A stretch of 64,000 nt of DNA from positions 372,001 to 436,000 of the forward strand of contig JAADJZ010000016.1 in NCBI GenBank assembly GCA_011032825.1, in the 5' to 3' direction. A program made the position numbers and the translations under genes. Under the pieces are notes generated by a model that did no database searches, was not told the origin of the DNA, and saw nothing but the letters and a program-made list of their open reading frames with translations. Of the stretch, positions 1 through 12,724 are shown one piece after another. Positions within the stretch are counted from its first letter, which is position 1; each line of letters starts with the position of its first letter. The DNA comes from Massariosphaeria phaeospora (lineage: Eukaryota; Ascomycota; Dothideomycetes; Pleosporales).

Positions 1-348
1 AAACGGGATGAGCTCAGAGTGCCATACTTTGTCATAACCTTGTTATGGGCGTATCTCCTTGGCCTCCCACCAGTATCTCTCTCTGCCTACCATGACACAA
101 GTACTGGTGGACTGACTCTGCTGACCAAGATTCTCCATCTCAACATCTATCTGGTCATGGTCTCGTGGCATGTTGTCGAAGCGTTCATCTCTCCTCCGTC
201 GGACAAACCAGATCTATGGATTGTGGCAAACGCAGTCGTCGGCGCTGGCGGGTTTGGCATCTGCTATCTCTGGTGTTTGTGGAACTTGTTCTGGAAAAGC
301 GAGCTTCTCGGCCAACAGAAAGAGAAGGAAAAGGGAAAGGCCCAATGA
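1..348 (+). CDS. C-terminal part of an integral membrane protein (partial)
   Basis: The reading frame is already open at base 1 and ends in TGA at 346-348, so this is the 3' end of a gene that starts outside the window. The visible 115 or so residues hold three hydrophobic stretches: one beginning VPYFVITLLWAYLLG, one around LTKILHLNIYLVMVSWHVVE, and one around WIVANAVVGAGGFGICYLW. They are followed by a short Lys/Glu-rich cytosolic-looking tail (QQKEKEKGKAQ). This suggests a small polytopic membrane protein. I do not recognise the family, and the N-terminal half is missing, so no function is given. The GTG at 19 is not a start; it lies inside the open frame. Confidence 0.6.
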   Translation, partial: KRDELRVPYFVITLLWAYLLGLPPVSLSAYHDTSTGGLTLLTKILHLNIYLVMVSWHVVEAFISPPSDKPDLWIVANAVVGAGGFGICYLWCLWNLFWKSELLGQQKEKEKGKAQ

Positions 349-1236
349 CAGCAGTCCGATTGAATAACTCGTTGTGTTTAGAGCGCTTTCCACGATACCC
401 ATTTTATTGATTAGAGCGAAGTTACTGGTTCATTCGTGTACTTGATCTCCCTAAATATACACAATAACGGCATCCACACCCCGGTGTTTTACAAATGCTC
501 TGCGCCGGTCCCATGCTGTATATTGTACATTGTCCGCAAGACTAGCCTGGTACGATCGTACAAGAAGACTACCAGCCCTGTCATATCTTGAATCCGTAGC
601 CGGCCATGCAAGTCTTGTACTTCGTTACGAGATCCACGCATTCTTCTTGGGCGTTGTTCGATGTCGAGAAGAGCATGCATTCGTCGCGTTTCGCTTTTTC
701 GTCTAGACAGACACAGCAGGGCTGTATTCAGCTGTCAGTCGCCTCCTAACGTGGAGAGTAGCTGCGCAAAGCGGTGTACCTTTGGCTTGGCCGGTGCGTC
801 TGAAGAGGTCTTGAGGTCTGCGCCCATGTTGGCGGCCGGCGGCGAAGGAGCGGGAGCTGCCATACGGTTAGATAAGTGCCCGTCGCAAGCGTGTAGCAGA
901 GCTTACTTGATTGTCCAGAACCCATTTGTGGCAATGTGAGGTGCTGGAATGACGGTTTCTCTAGATTAGCAATCCACATCCACCCTGGACTACAGACGAA
1001 CTTTCGCGGCTCATGTCATCATCTGCCGCGGCCTTGGCATGCCCGCTCTGGCCGCCACTCGACGCAGGGCAGGGATGCGCCTTCGCGCCGGACAACCCCA
1101 CCAACACAACACACCAAAACAATTTGCCAGTACAACAACGCCGTGGGTACATCCTCTCTCCGCTCCCGTTCGCAACCACCTCGTATCCTTATCACACGCT
1201 CTAGTGCCCTTAGTCCTGAGATCTGCTGTAGCGAAA
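349..1236. other. Intergenic, promoter side of RanGAP gene
   Basis: No gene is supported here. The short overlapping ORFs on both strands have no recognisable domain. The last 200 bases before the RanGAP ATG are C-rich and CA-rich, as in fungal 5' leaders. Confidence 0.5.
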
Positions 1237-2600
1237 ATGCCTGGGTCCAAGATCTTCTCCCTCGAGGGCAAGGGCCTCAAGCTCACCAGCGCCGAGGACA
1301 TGGAGCCGCACATCAAGGAGCTGAGGGAGAACCCGGACGTGGAGGAAGTGCGCCTCCTGGGAAACACCCTGGGCATCGGTGCCAGCGAGGCTCTGGCCAA
1401 AGTCCTCGAGACCAAGAAGAAGCTCCAGGTTTGTACAATACCCCTCCAGGCGATGAGTCCAGTACAACATGGTTCTCACACATGGTCGACCAGGTCGCAA
1501 ACCTCGCCGACATCTTCACCGGCCGCCTGCTGAGCGAGATCCCGGCCGCGCTGTCGCATCTGCTTACGTCGCTGCTCACGCTCCCGAACCTCTGGACTAT
1601 CAACCTCAACGACAACGCCTTCGGCCTCAACACCCAGGCGCCTCTCGTCGACTTCCTCTCTCAGCATGTCCCCTTGCGCCACCTATACCTCAACAACAAT
1701 GGTCTTGGGCCCACCGCTGGTATCCTCGTCGCCGATGCCCTGACCAAGCTCGCCGAGAAGAAGGAGGCAGCTAGAAAGGAGGGCAAGGAAGTGCCTGACC
1801 TCGAGACCGTCATCTGCGGCCGCAACCGTCTCGAGACTGGCAGCATGGCGGCATGGGCAAAGACATACGCCGCGCACAACAACGTGAAGGAAGTCAAGAT
1901 GGTGCAGAACGGCATCCGCCAAGAAGGCATTGTACATCTCCTCACGAACGGCCTGTCCCGCGCCTCCAAACTCGTCATCCTCGATCTACAGGACAACACC
2001 TTCACGGCTGCCGGCGCTAAAGCCCTGAGCAACGTGGTCGGCGGCTGGACAGACTTGAAGGAGCTGGCGGTCGGAGACTGCTACCTCACCACCCGCGGCG
2101 CCCTCTCCCTCGGTTCCGCTCTCCAGCAAGGCAAAAACACCAAGCTCGAGATCCTCCGCCTGCAGTACAACGAGATCAGCATCAAAGGCATCGCCAGCCT
2201 CGCCGACGCGCACTCCAACCTGCCCGCCCTCCGCCGCGTCGAGCTCAACGGCAACAAGTTCGACGAGGAGGACGCGAACATCTCGAAGCTTCGCGCGGTC
2301 CTGGAGGAGCGCAAGGACGCGGCTGATGGCGTTGGCGAGGACGACGAGGACTACTGGGGCATTGACGAGCTGGACGAGCTTGAGAGCGACGACGACGATG
2401 AGGACAATGATGAGGACGACGCCGACGCCGACGCGAAGAAGGGTAACGATGACGACGACGAGGAGGGCGTGGACGTCGAGGAGAAGGCTGCCAGGGAGGT
2501 CATTGCCACACAGCAGGCGGAGGAGCAAAACGTGGCGCAGGACCAGGACAAGAACGTCGATGCTCTGGCCGACGTTCTGGCCAAGGCCCAGATCAAATAA
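1237..2600 (+). CDS. rna1: Ran GTPase-activating protein (RanGAP1/Rna1)
   Basis: Activates GTP hydrolysis by Ran at the cytoplasmic side of the nuclear pore and so maintains the Ran-GTP gradient for nuclear transport and spindle assembly. Two exons, 1237-1428 and 1494-2600, are joined by a 65-nt phase-0 intron, giving 432 residues. The start is the ATG in GCGAAAATGCC, followed by an N-terminus (KIFSLEGKGLKL) typical of Rna1. Leucine-rich repeats fill roughly residues 25-340. The segment DIFTGR carries the conserved arginine (about R75), and LYLNNNGLGP and ICGRNRLE match conserved repeats. Residues from about 345 form the usual long Asp/Glu tail, followed by a short alanine-rich end (ALADVLAKAQIK). 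The first 190 nt lie in a different frame from the rest, so the intron is required. Family assignment is firm. Confidence 0.95.
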
Positions 2601-3204
2601 ACGAGCCACGGCATTTTTCACACGGCTGCATGTTGGCTGGTCGCTATTTGGGGGGAATCTGGCTACATGTGTTTCGGGCACTGGCGGTTTGGACCGTTGC
2701 GAATCGCGATGAGAGAGAAACATGGATCTATGCGTGAGCCACTGATCAGATAGGAGATACCATAGATGAGAATCCAAGCCTATTCAATGACTATGAGGGA
2801 TGATTTGTTTCCATCATTGTGTGCTACTGTTCTGAATTGCTCCCTCGACACTCAGTGAGCTACATAGTGCTCTAGCCAATATAGTAGATTCCGAACATAA
2901 TGCAGCAAGGTTGGTATCACTTGACAAAGCCTCATCGTATCCAGCATACTAGGTAATGCATTGTACAAGGCTGAACGAAGGCAAGAGGGTCTGCTGCACA
3001 TAACGGATCGGGTCAGGATCATGGGTCAACAATCAAGGACAACTTGTATGAGAGATCATCAATTGCTTGTGCTTCGAGCTGGCTAACTATGTTTCATGCC
3101 TATCCATGATATGATCTTACTGTTCGAGCTTTCGCATGCTGACGTCTGCCCGATCAAGCCGACTTCAAACCCACTACTTCTAGAAGCGACGAAGCTGCCG
3201 ACAA
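2601..3204. other. Convergent intergenic region between RanGAP and SMP gene
   Basis: This is the 3' side of both flanking genes. No ORF with recognisable features is present. It holds one copy (2924-2954) of a 31-nt near-repeat also found at 18780-18810. Confidence 0.6.
2924..2954 (+). repeat. 31-nt dispersed near-repeat, copy A
   Basis: It matches 18780-18810 at 27 of 31 positions, and the four differences are all C/T. The conserved core reads GTATCCAG, then C or T, then ATACTAGGT. It begins 324 nt past the RanGAP stop codon, in the same orientation as that gene. It may be a decayed transposon end or a 3'-processing element; the sequence alone does not decide. Confidence 0.6.
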
Positions 3205-4551
3205 CTAGTTGGCTTCAACGGCAGTGCGGTTCTCCTTCTGATCAGCCAGAGACTGGGCCTTGGCGGCGATGCTGTCGCTCTCGACCACGCCTTGAGCCCT
3301 GGCCTCGCGTGACTGGACAAACGCAGCGTCTTCCTTGGTGATGTTCTTGGGCTCATGTTCCATCTTTGTGCCAACGTCCAGCTCCGCCATCTTCCGGTTG
3401 ATATCCTTGTCCTGTTGAGCCTGATCTCCGGAAGACGACTGCTCCGACGACTGCTCATTCTTATCTGCTAGAGACTGGGCCTTGGCGGCGACGCTGTCCT
3501 TGTCGATTTGCACACCGGCCCTAGCTTCGCGAGACTGAACGAGGGCAGCATCGTCCTTGGTGACCTGCTCGGGTTCATTCTCGATTTTCGAGCCGACAAT
3601 CTGCTCAGCTGCCTGACGATTGGCCTCCCTGTCGTTTCGAGACTGCTCTTCAGAGGATGCAGGTGGCTTTGGAATATCGTGAGCGTTGCTGCCCTCGCTG
3701 ATAGATGCCCGACGTTCACGCTTCGCAACCACGGACTGGGCCATGGCAGTGAGACCACCCTTCTCGGTATGACCATGAGCTCGAGCCTAATATCGACGAA
3801 TTAGCATGGTGGTATAAGCCGCGAGCAGAGTGGTTAGTTACCTCAAGAGAATGCAGGTGGTCGGCCTCGGCTTTCGTGACGATGCCCTGCTCAACCTTGG
3901 GCTCGATCTTGGCAAACTCATCTTGCAACTCGGCTTCGAGCTCTGGGTGCGGAGCGCTGGCGGTACCGACAGCCTTCTGCATCTCTGTGACTTGGTTAAA
4001 CAGGGCCAGAAGCATGTGATAGAGCTATGTAACAGGCAGGACAAGCTCAATGCCCGATGTGCAGGCTTGACTGGGGAATCAGAAGCATCAAGAGATTGGC
4101 AGAAAAGGACGCTCGCCGCTAGAGCGGTGCGAAACACCTTTGATGGATCAAGAACTGAAGGACTTACTGCTGACAACACCCTGGGCCGTTCTAAGAACCT
4201 CAGTAGTGACCGCGGCAGGATCGGCGTCAACTACAGCCTGTAGATCCTTGACGACGGTGAGAATAGAGGTATGCGGCTGATCTCCCAGAGACTCGGTTCC
4301 GGTGAGCTCTGGGCCGGCGGCTGCCATGGCCTCTACGGCACTGATGATCCTGGCAGAGTGTTCGTCGTGGGCATCAAAGTTCTCGGAGAAGCGGCGGGCG
4401 TCCTCGGCCGTGATGGAGATCGGGTCGTTCTTCAGCTTGTGTAGGACATCCTGCTGGTGCCCTTGGAGCATCTATAGGAGCTGAATTAGCAGGGTCTATC
4501 AGTCGACGGCAAACGAGGATTTACCTGCTCGGTGGTGCCGGTGGCCATCAT
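3205..4551 (-). CDS. SMP (seed maturation protein, LEA-like) domain protein
   Basis: Predicted protein of about 353 residues from four exons: 4551-4525, 4471-4168, 3990-3842 and 3786-3205. It is hydrophilic and rich in Ala, Glu, Asp and Lys, with no signal peptide or membrane segment. Three SMP-type motifs are visible in the second half: VTKAEADHLHSLEARAHG, VTKDDAALVQSREARAGV and ITKEDAAFVQSREARAQG. A looser copy (ISITAEDARRFSENFDAH) lies near residue 25. SMP proteins resemble plant late-embryogenesis-abundant proteins, so a role in desiccation or spore stress tolerance is an inference. Exon 1 encodes only nine residues. The exon 3 acceptor (AAG at 3991-3993) is the least certain boundary: the stronger-looking TAG upstream leaves a frame clash with the donor at 4167. 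Confidence 0.8.
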
Positions 4552-6711
4552 CGTGTCGGTAGCAGGTGTTTGTAGAAGAGGTGGATTGTTGGGTGCGTGA
4601 ATGAGTTGGATATGTCGGGTGTGTGATCGGTTTGTGTTGGTGGGATGAAGGACGAGGACGCAGCAAAGTTGATGGGACTTGATTACGCGTGACGTAGGTT
4701 GCCCGTTGGGGGAGGCGCAAACGCTGCACACGACTGCTTCACCGACTCAGCAGCAGCCCTATTGCTCTTTCCCATCCGAACCTGGCGCCAGTCCACTTTC
4801 CTCGGCCGGTGAATCTGGCGTAGGTTGTGACGATACGTGGCTTCGACAACAAGTGGCAGGGGGCTCCATCTCAGATCTTTTGTATGCAGCAGCTATAGAG
4901 TATTCTTCATCGTGCCGAAAAGGCATCTGTTGTCCTTCATGCTTGAGGCGTCGTATAAAGCGTACGCAGGACTAGTAGTATTTTCCAGACTCACCGCAAG
5001 TTTAGAGAAAAATATGACGTGACTAAGAGAAACCTGCAGAAGAGAGGAAGGTGCCTGAACCTCTGATGTGGGTAGACACACGGTTTCTTGTTGGGGTAAT
5101 ATTCAGCGTTGACAGACAGCAGCGCTGCAAAGCAAATTACGCCTCACCTTGTACGCTACAGTAGTATCTTCAACTAAATCAGAAGGGTTGGAAAAGATCG
5201 TATTCACAACTAGTCGATTCGGAATACAAGAGGCGGGTGTCCTGGAGTGTAAAGCAATCCGTACATCCAAGTCCACTTCCCTCAAGCCCGCAACAGCGCG
5301 AGAGTACGGGCTGAAGCTCCTTATTTCTATGTGCCGTGTTACGACGAGATAGTCGTATTGTTTAGGCAGTTTTGGAGGACTTCGCAGCTCCTGCGCTGAG
5401 TGTTGTTTCGTCGACGTGCGCTGTGGGTTCGTTCTTTGGTGCCGAGCTGTAGAACTAGCTCGTCTACGACGACATGACTCCGCAACGAAGTCTCTTCTGT
5501 CCTCTGTCTTTATTTCAGTCTCGTTCTCTTCTTGACTATGCACACATACTCTTCAAGCTAATGCCTGTGCCATCTTTTAGCCGCTATCAGAAAGGTGAAG
5601 GCTTCAGGCTTGAGAATCACAGCACGCAATCCAGCGCCATCCATCACTACGTACGAAGCCCACACAACGTCTACCCATCCTCTCCGCCTCATTGGCGTCC
5701 ATCCAAAACAACGTCATTCTGGGGCCATCATGGGCATACCCTCTCTCTGCACATCGTTCTGACGATCATGGATAGATCTGATCGATCGAGCTTAACGGAG
5801 ATAATGTAGCGACGTGTCGCGATATATTGAGCCACGAAGCAGGGGATGACGGCGAAACCCCCACGTCGATCAGGGGCGCGCGGCGGTCAGATCAGCCTTT
5901 GCCGCAGCTTAGTGTGAAACGCGTCGCTCGCGATAAGGAATCGAGAACAGAGATGCTGATGCGGGACTGACAGCCAGCCATCCGGAACGTGTTGGGACAT
6001 GTGAAATTGGTGGAGGCATCTCATTTCGAGCGGTTGCAAGTGCTGCAAGGGCCGGCGAATGGGAGCGTCCACATGCATCGGCATGCTGAGCGCCGCCAGG
6101 GGCTTCATGAACGGTCCGCCAGGAGAGTCTCGGACCTGCATGGTGGCGGTGACGTCGCCTCCAACGCCAAAAAAGCCCGGCTGGTCCCAACGGCGTCCTC
6201 CCATGCATCCACACCGGGTCGGCGGCAGCGACATCTACTACACCTATCTTTGGCTGCCCAACAAAGGTGCAACACCAAGCCGAGCGCCATTGACGTCGCT
6301 GCGCTCTTGTCTCCGCCTGCGACCCGGTTCTCTTTGACCATTCACTGGCGATAACGTGCCTATTGAAATGAGAACCGCTGATCAGGGCAGACAACCGCAA
6401 CCGACGTAAAATACACGCGGGCCACCGTGCGCCAGACTACTTCTTATTTTATACTTGGCAGCTTCCCCCGACGCCGCCGCTGCTGTCTCCTTGTCTCCCC
6501 TCGCCGCCACGACCGACGTGTACCGTCCCACCATCCGGACACTGTCATCGTTTACTCTCCCATCTACCATTTTTTCTGGGTAGACCGTCACTCGCTTATT
6601 CTTGCATTATCTACTATATCGCTACTAGGATTTTCCGGGGGACGGATACAACGTCATTGGCCGCGAGGTACCGCGTAAAAATCTACACTTGCCTCACAAC
6701 CACCCGCGACA
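4552..6711. other. Long divergent intergenic region (SMP gene / MscS channel)
   Basis: About 2.2 kb holding the promoters of two divergent genes. Several ORFs of 80-160 codons overlap on both strands (for example 5103-5543 minus and 5909-6400 minus). None shows a domain, a plausible exon structure or a composition that stands out, so I call no gene. The stretch 6440-6700 before the MscS ATG is pyrimidine-rich, as in fungal core promoters. Confidence 0.5.
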
Positions 6712-9666
6712 ATGAGCACTCCCGTGGGCGAGCGGCCTGAGCCGACTTACAACATGGACAGCAACATGCACAACGAAAACACTGCTCCGCTGCATCGCGA
6801 ACGGTCCTTGGACGATGATGGCACATACATTGGGGAGGCTCTGAGCCCGCAGAATTCGAATTCGGCAGGAAGAGCACTTCCCCATTCCAACACGCATCTG
6901 ACCGTCGAGACGGATCACATGCCTTCCATGAACTCCATGCCATCGCCCGCCCAGACCCGCGAGCAAGCGAGTAGGCTCGACGACGATCTGGCCATGCTGC
7001 AGGTCGAGAGGGATGTTCAAGAGCAGGAAGGACTCAACCGTGAGCAGTCTCAGTCTCGCTCCATGCGAAGGGTACGCTCCCGCCGCGAGGACCCAATCGA
7101 CGAGTTCGAAACAGCCACAAACCCAGTACACGAACGAGCTGCCATCTACAAACCTCCGGAATCGCCCGCGAACAACTTCTCCAAATTCGTCAAGAAAGTC
7201 CACGGCTCGAGCTTTCTCGTCCGCTATTTCTTCTACATCATTCCAGTTGTTCTTATCCTTCTTATACCACTGCTTCTCGGGGCACTCTTGTTCAAGGATG
7301 CCCACGTTGGAGGTGTGCGGATGATGTGGTTCTGCGTGTGGCTTCAGATCTTCTGGTTGTCGCTCTGGGCAGGCAGAATTCTGGCCAAGTGTCTCCCTTG
7401 GCCGATCGGCCTTATCTCCAGTCTCTTTACAAACAACAGCAAGAAGTGGCGCGACATGGGGAAACAGCTTGAGCTTCCAGCGACGTTATTTTTCTGGTGG
7501 CTGGCTATTTTGTGCTCCTTTCTTCCTACAATGAAGAACCACCACAATGACGGCAAACGCGATACTAAGGACTGGGAGCGAACCATGAACACCGTCCTTC
7601 TCGCTGTTTTTGTTGGCATGGTTTTGAACTTTGTGGAGAAGATCATCATCCAGCTTATTGCCATCAGTTTCCATTTACGGACCTATGCCGACCGAATCGA
7701 TATTAACAAGTTTCAAATCGGTAGCTTGGCGAAATTATACAAGTATTCAAAGGAACAGATCACGATGGAGGACTCGGAATTCGAGTCCAAGAGTGGACCT
7801 GCCTCTGGCGCTAGGACTCCCGGACAGCTCGTGAAGGAAGCCCAGAAGAGCACTAAGGAAGCCTTCAGCAAATTTGGAGACATCGCTGGAAAGGTTGCAG
7901 GGGATTTCACAGGCCGACAAGTCACCAAGAGCACGCACCCTCATCAGGTCGTTCTGACGCTCCTTAGCAGCACGAACGGTAGCCAGGTTCTTGCACGTCG
8001 ACTGTACCGAACTTTTGGTCGAGAGGAGACAGAAACTGTCCACTCAGAAGACCTCAAGAATGCTTTCGAGACGGATGAAGAAGCAGATGCGGCTTTCTCG
8101 ATGTTCGACAAGGACATGAACGGAGACATATCCATGGAGGAACTAGAGGCTGTGTGCGTCGAGATCGGTCGCGAACGCAAGTCTATCACTGCATCATTGA
8201 AAGACTTGGACTCGGTCGTCAGCAAGCTGGACGACGTGTTCATGTTCATCGTCTTGATCATCACGGTTCTCGTCTTCATTTCTCTGATCTCGAGCTCTGC
8301 CGCTACTGTCCTCACCTCTGCTGGATCGACTCTTCTCGCCCTGTCATGGCTATTCTCTGTCACTGCGCAAGAGTTTCTGCAGTCCTGCATTTTCGTATTT
8401 GTCAAACATCCGTACGACGTGGGTGATCGGGTGGGGATTTATGGTAACACTGGTGCCCTAGGTCGCGGCGACGATTACTTCGTCAAGGAGATCGCCCTCT
8501 TCTACACTGAATTCAAGAAGATGGAAGGGCACGTCGTACAAGCTCCCAACAGCTACTTGAACACTCTTTTCATCCTTAATCAGCGGCGTTCCGGAGCCCT
8601 CGCGGAGGCAGTACCGACAGTGATCAAATTCGGCACTACCGTTGATCAAATTGATCAGCTTCGACAACGATTGTTGGAGTTTGTCAAGTCGGAGAAGCGC
8701 GAGTATCAGGGTAACATTCTTACTGAGCTACGTGAAGTGGACGAAGTCCACTCGCTCACTTTGAATGTCGTCTTTTTCTACAAATCCAATTGGCAGAACG
8801 AGTTACTCCGTTTGCAGCGCCGTAATAAGTTCATCTGCGTGCTGATGATCTCCATGCAAGAGTGTGGTATTGAAGGACCGCGCATGCGCTACCCAGGCCA
8901 GAAAGAATCCTTCCCCGTATATCTTTCCAACGTGCCCCATGCGGCTACACCTGGCGCCGGTCACAACGGTACTCCGGACAATCCTAGCGGCATCAACAAC
9001 CAGCACGAACAGCACCAGGACGAGTCGATTATACCCCAGGCTTCTCCCGGTCAAACAGGAAGCAATCCTCCGAATCGTTTTGGCTCTATCCTTCGCACTG
9101 GTGGAGGTCGTGCACGCGGAGAATCCATGGCAGCAATGGGTCGCCGTGTCGACTTTTCCCTAGGAATGAAAGACATATCTGCGGGTGACCTTGGCGATGA
9201 TCTCTTCGAGGACCGCGAGTCCGACCGCAGCAAAGCCGCCAGGATAAGGGTCACCTCCCCTGCTCGACCATCCCAGGACCGGCCCCGAGCCTCTCACGAG
9301 ACCGGCCGATCGACTGCTCTCGCCGAGCGCCCGAGCAATCAATCCGGCCATCTCCAACGTGTCAACACAGATAGTACACAGGCGCGGAGTAACCGGAATC
9401 GATTCTTCGGCCGGAATCGCCGCCAAGACGAGGAGGCCGGCATGGCGAACATCCCCGAAAGTGGTCATGATACTCCGGAGAGGGAGCGCCTTGATCAGCG
9501 TACCGGCCTCATGAGTCCTGCAGGCTTGAGAATGAGTGTGGACGAGTCGAGGCCTCCTCAATCGCCCGGTGCTGGCCCAGGCACAGCAGATTCAGAGCGC
9601 ACATTCCTGCCTCATGGCCCGCATCGGTCTGTGACCGATAACTTCGAAATGAGGCATCTTCGGTGA
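6712..9666 (+). CDS. Mechanosensitive ion channel of the MscS family with EF-hand
   Basis: Single-exon gene for 984 residues, with its start in the context GACAATGAG. After about 165 hydrophilic residues come hydrophobic segments near residues 170-195, 204-225, 259-277 and 294-330. An EF-hand follows at about 463-485 ([17 protein letters not shown], with all calcium-coordinating positions filled). The MscS pore and beta domain covers about 507-730, including a segment ([16 protein letters not shown]) typical of the family. The C-terminal 230 residues are polar and look disordered. This layout matches fission yeast Msy1/Msy2, ER channels that regulate calcium during hypo-osmotic shock. ER location and calcium gating are inferred from that resemblance. 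Length and domain order agree with the family. Confidence 0.93.
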   Translation: MSTPVGERPEPTYNMDSNMHNENTAPLHRERSLDDDGTYIGEALSPQNSNSAGRALPHSNTHLTVETDHMPSMNSMPSPAQTREQASRLDDDLAMLQVERDVQEQEGLNREQSQSRSMRRVRSRREDPIDEFETATNPVHERAAIYKPPESPANNFSKFVKKVHGSSFLVRYFFYIIPVVLILLIPLLLGALLFKDAHVGGVRMMWFCVWLQIFWLSLWAGRILAKCLPWPIGLISSLFTNNSKKWRDMGKQLELPATLFFWWLAILCSFLPTMKNHHNDGKRDTKDWERTMNTVLLAVFVGMVLNFVEKIIIQLIAISFHLRTYADRIDINKFQIGSLAKLYKYSKEQITMEDSEFESKSGPASGARTPGQLVKEAQKSTKEAFSKFGDIAGKVAGDFTGRQVTKSTHPHQVVLTLLSSTNGSQVLARRLYRTFGREETETVHSEDLKNAFETDEEADAAFSMFDKDMNGDISMEELEAVCVEIGRERKSITASLKDLDSVVSKLDDVFMFIVLIITVLVFISLISSSAATVLTSAGSTLLALSWLFSVTAQEFLQSCIFVFVKHPYDVGDRVGIYGNTGALGRGDDYFVKEIALFYTEFKKMEGHVVQAPNSYLNTLFILNQRRSGALAEAVPTVIKFGTTVDQIDQLRQRLLEFVKSEKREYQGNILTELREVDEVHSLTLNVVFFYKSNWQNELLRLQRRNKFICVLMISMQECGIEGPRMRYPGQKESFPVYLSNVPHAATPGAGHNGTPDNPSGINNQHEQHQDESIIPQASPGQTGSNPPNRFGSILRTGGGRARGESMAAMGRRVDFSLGMKDISAGDLGDDLFEDRESDRSKAARIRVTSPARPSQDRPRASHETGRSTALAERPSNQSGHLQRVNTDSTQARSNRNRFFGRNRRQDEEAGMANIPESGHDTPERERLDQRTGLMSPAGLRMSVDESRPPQSPGAGPGTADSERTFLPHGPHRSVTDNFEMRHLR

Positions 9667-10370
9667 ACATCCAGTACTAGAGATCCCGGCAATCTAAAGG
9701 TGCGAAGTCTACCTTGACAAAGACTTATCAATCTAGCACGCTGTGTGACGTGTGCGGGAGGGCCACGCAAGTTTCTCTTCCTCGATGATTTTCTCATGTC
9801 TGTCGCATTTCAAGGCGCATTAGATGAAGGGGCTGCCTGTTTGAACCGGGTTGGAGCCCCAAAAGCCTTGGGGCTATGACTTTTTCCACCAGTCTGCGTG
9901 TCTATCGCAGCATAATTCTTAGAGTGTGTTTGGCGTCTTGATCAAAAAAGTGAAATTGGATAGACGGAACTGTAGAATAGTGAGAACAATCAGGTTTACA
10001 ATTCTGCTAGTAGCAAACTTATAAGACAGCTATAAGCAACATTCTGCTACAGCTTGGATCAGGCAACACCTTTTCATGTTTTTGAGGGTGATCGAGAAGA
10101 TAGACAAGACCCATCAAGATTCCATAGCGTCGTCCACCCTGGGCAATGTGGTTCAGGTCCAATTCCAGTCCAGGGTTCAGCTGCGGGACATTCACGTAAT
10201 TTACCCCTGTCCGCAGGCGGTGTCCTGTGCGCTAGCTCGTCAAACTGCCCCACTAATAAATCGCGACTGTTCACCGCTCAATCGCACGACGGCAGCTCCC
10301 ACAACACTCCTGAGGCCCTGCTTCTCCTGTCCACCTTCCAGTCTGTTTGATACAGCTTCGGAGAACCATC
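9667..10370. other. Intergenic, promoter of alpha-tubulin gene
   Basis: About 700 bases with no supported gene. The last 60 bases before the tubulin ATG are CT-rich. Confidence 0.5.
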
Positions 10371-12275
10371 ATGCGAGGCGAGGTATGTTTTTTACCAGCC
10401 AATTCAGTGCCAAACTGCTCCCACAACTGTTCCCCTCTTTCTGCCTCTCATACTGTAACACATACCGGGAAGGCTAGCAAGCGTACCGTCCGAAGAGGGG
10501 CACTACTTCCTGGCCGTCAACCCCAGTAGTAGCTCTACCAAACTCTACTGTGCCCGTGGGAGTAGTCGAAGAAAACATTAAAGTATCTAGCTAACCATAA
10601 TTCGAATATAGATCTGTCACCTCCACATCGGCCAGGCCGGCACGCAGCTGGGCAACAGTGCCTGGGAGCTGTACGATATCTCGCACCACGTCGAACCAAG
10701 CTAGCAACTGAACTGCTGTTGTAGATACCTCCTCGAGCATGGTCTGAAGGCCGACGGGCACCCGGATCCGGATTGCAAGGACCTCGCTGAGGGAGGCACT
10801 TACGAGACCTTCTTCACGGAGACTGGAAGTGGAAAATACGTACCCCGTTCCATCTTCGTTGATCTGGACCCTTCGGTATACTTACACGATAGTATGGACG
10901 GTTGGATGCTGACACCAGGCAGCCGATTGACGAGATCCGGACGGGAATCTACCGCCAACTGTTCCATCCTGAGCTCCTAATCAGCGGCAAGGAGGATGCT
11001 GCCAACAACTGTGCGCTACCGGAAGCAATTGGCTACATCTAGCTTCAGCTAATCACTCCACAGACGCCCGTGGCCATTATACTATTGGAAAGGAGATGGT
11101 GGACACCGTTATTGACCGTATTCGACGTGTTGCTGGTATGTGTGCCTCTACTAAGTGTCACACATATTTTAACATGAAACAGACAACTGCTCTTCGCTTC
11201 AAGGTTTCCTCATCTTCCACTCTTTTGGCGGCGGTACCGGATCTGGATTCGGGGCTCTGCTTCTGGAGCGTCTCTCCACCGATTACGGCAAGAAGTGCAA
11301 GCTCGAATTCGCTGTCTACCCAGCACCGCGCGTCTCTACTTCTGTCGTTGAACCCTACAATGCTGTTCTCTCCACCCACAGCACAATCGAGAATGCGGAC
11401 TGCACCTTCCTTGTCGACAATGAGGCAGTCTACGATATCTGCCGCCGCAACTTGGACATTCCCCGACCTAACTATGAACATCTCAACCGCTTGATCGCTC
11501 AGGTAGTCAGCTCAATCACGTCCAGTCTCCGTTTCGACGGTGCCCTCAACGTGGATTTGAACGAATTCCAGACGAACTTGGTTCCATACCCGCGTATCCA
11601 CTACCCTCTGATCAGCTATGCGCCCGTCATTTCAGCCAAGAAGAGCTCTCATGAGAGCTTCAAAGTTGTCGACCTCACGTTCCAATGTGAGTTTTTTCGC
11701 TTGAGATCTAATCTCACCCAGTATTGTGCTTGTGTGAAGGTTTGCTGACCCGGGTAGGCTTCGAACCAAACAATCAGATGGTGGTCTGCAATCCCCAAAA
11801 CGGCAAATATATGGCTGTGGCTCTCTTGTACCGTGGTGACATTGTTCCTCGGGACTGCAACGCAGCGGCAGCAGCCCTCAAAGCGAAATCATCATTCAAC
11901 CTCGTAGAGTGGTGCCCTACTGGATTCAAGTTGGGAATCAACTACACCAAGTACGTTCATCTAATGAATTTCGATCCAACAGTCGCTGACTCTTTCAGGC
12001 CCCTTAGTGTTCCTGGCAGCGAGTTGGCCGCCGTTGACAGGAGCGTGTCCATGCTTAGCAACACCACCGCTATCGCCGAGGCCTGGTCCCGCCTTGACCA
12101 CAAATTCGACCTCATGTACTCGAAGCGTGCCTTTGTTCATTGGTACGTTGGCGAGGGTATGGAGGAGGGTGAATTCTCCGAGGCTCGTGAGGATCTGGCC
12201 GCTTTGGAGAAGGATTATGAAGAGGTTGCTGCCGACTCTATCGAGGGTGATGATGCTGAGGAGGGCGAATACTAA
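10371..12275 (+). CDS. Alpha-tubulin
   Basis: Alpha subunit of the microtubule heterodimer. Eight exons: 10371-10382, 10612-10670, 10725-10875, 10923-11010, 11064-11135, 11183-11686, 11758-11950 and 11999-12275, giving 451 residues, the normal size. All phases agree across the seven introns. The first exon holds only the four codons MRGE, and exon 2 continues [20 protein letters not shown]. The nucleotide-binding loop [15 protein letters not shown], the segment [12 protein letters not shown] and the alpha-type acidic tail ending EEGEY (a C-terminal tyrosine able to undergo detyrosination) are all present. MRGE and the position of GTG SG fit alpha rather than beta tubulin. Many ascomycetes carry two alpha genes; which paralogue this is cannot be told here. 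Introns are dense at the 5' end, which is usual for fungal tubulins. Confidence 0.95.
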
Positions 12276-12724
12276 AGCGATATTTATACCCTCGGAGCGC
12301 AATAGTGTTGGGAAACATGTTGGCTTTGCTACATAGATCTTGAAGGATGTGGTCCTCAGCGCAAAGAATAGTCGTTACAGCTAGTCGTTATTACTGGACT
12401 TGGGACCCGAGATTACTGTTTGCTGCCCGGGCCTGCATAAGCGTGCAGTCATAGTTATCGCAATAGCATCGAACCACAATGATCACTCTTACTCACGTCA
12501 CTCTCGTGTACAAATTCAAGGAAGTTATAACTGGGACTAGGATCTTATAACAAGTTGTTGATTGCAGTATTGAGACGTCGAACAATGGCCCATTCACGGT
12601 ATTGGTATTGCGTCATGCTCGAAAAGGAAAGGCGCTAGAGTCGGTCTTATTAGATTGCGCTCGTTATCCCCGCATGACCTCAGCACAACCACGCAATAGC
12701 TATTCAACCTGAACCAGGCTAGCA
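12276..12724. other. Intergenic between alpha-tubulin and questin-oxidase-like gene
   Basis: About 450 bases with no ORF of note: the 3' region of tubulin and the promoter of the next gene. Confidence 0.5.

Noticed and set aside
3991..4027. Stronger TAG acceptor for exon 3 of the SMP gene (at about 4022)
   Set aside because: It leaves a phase mismatch with the GTAAGT donor at 4167 and brings an early stop; the AAG acceptor at 3991-3993 keeps the frame.
5103..5543. 146-codon minus-strand ORF between the SMP and MscS genes
   Set aside because: No domain, no signal peptide, no flanking splice sites extending it, and a stop-poor GC composition that produces similar ORFs on the other strand.
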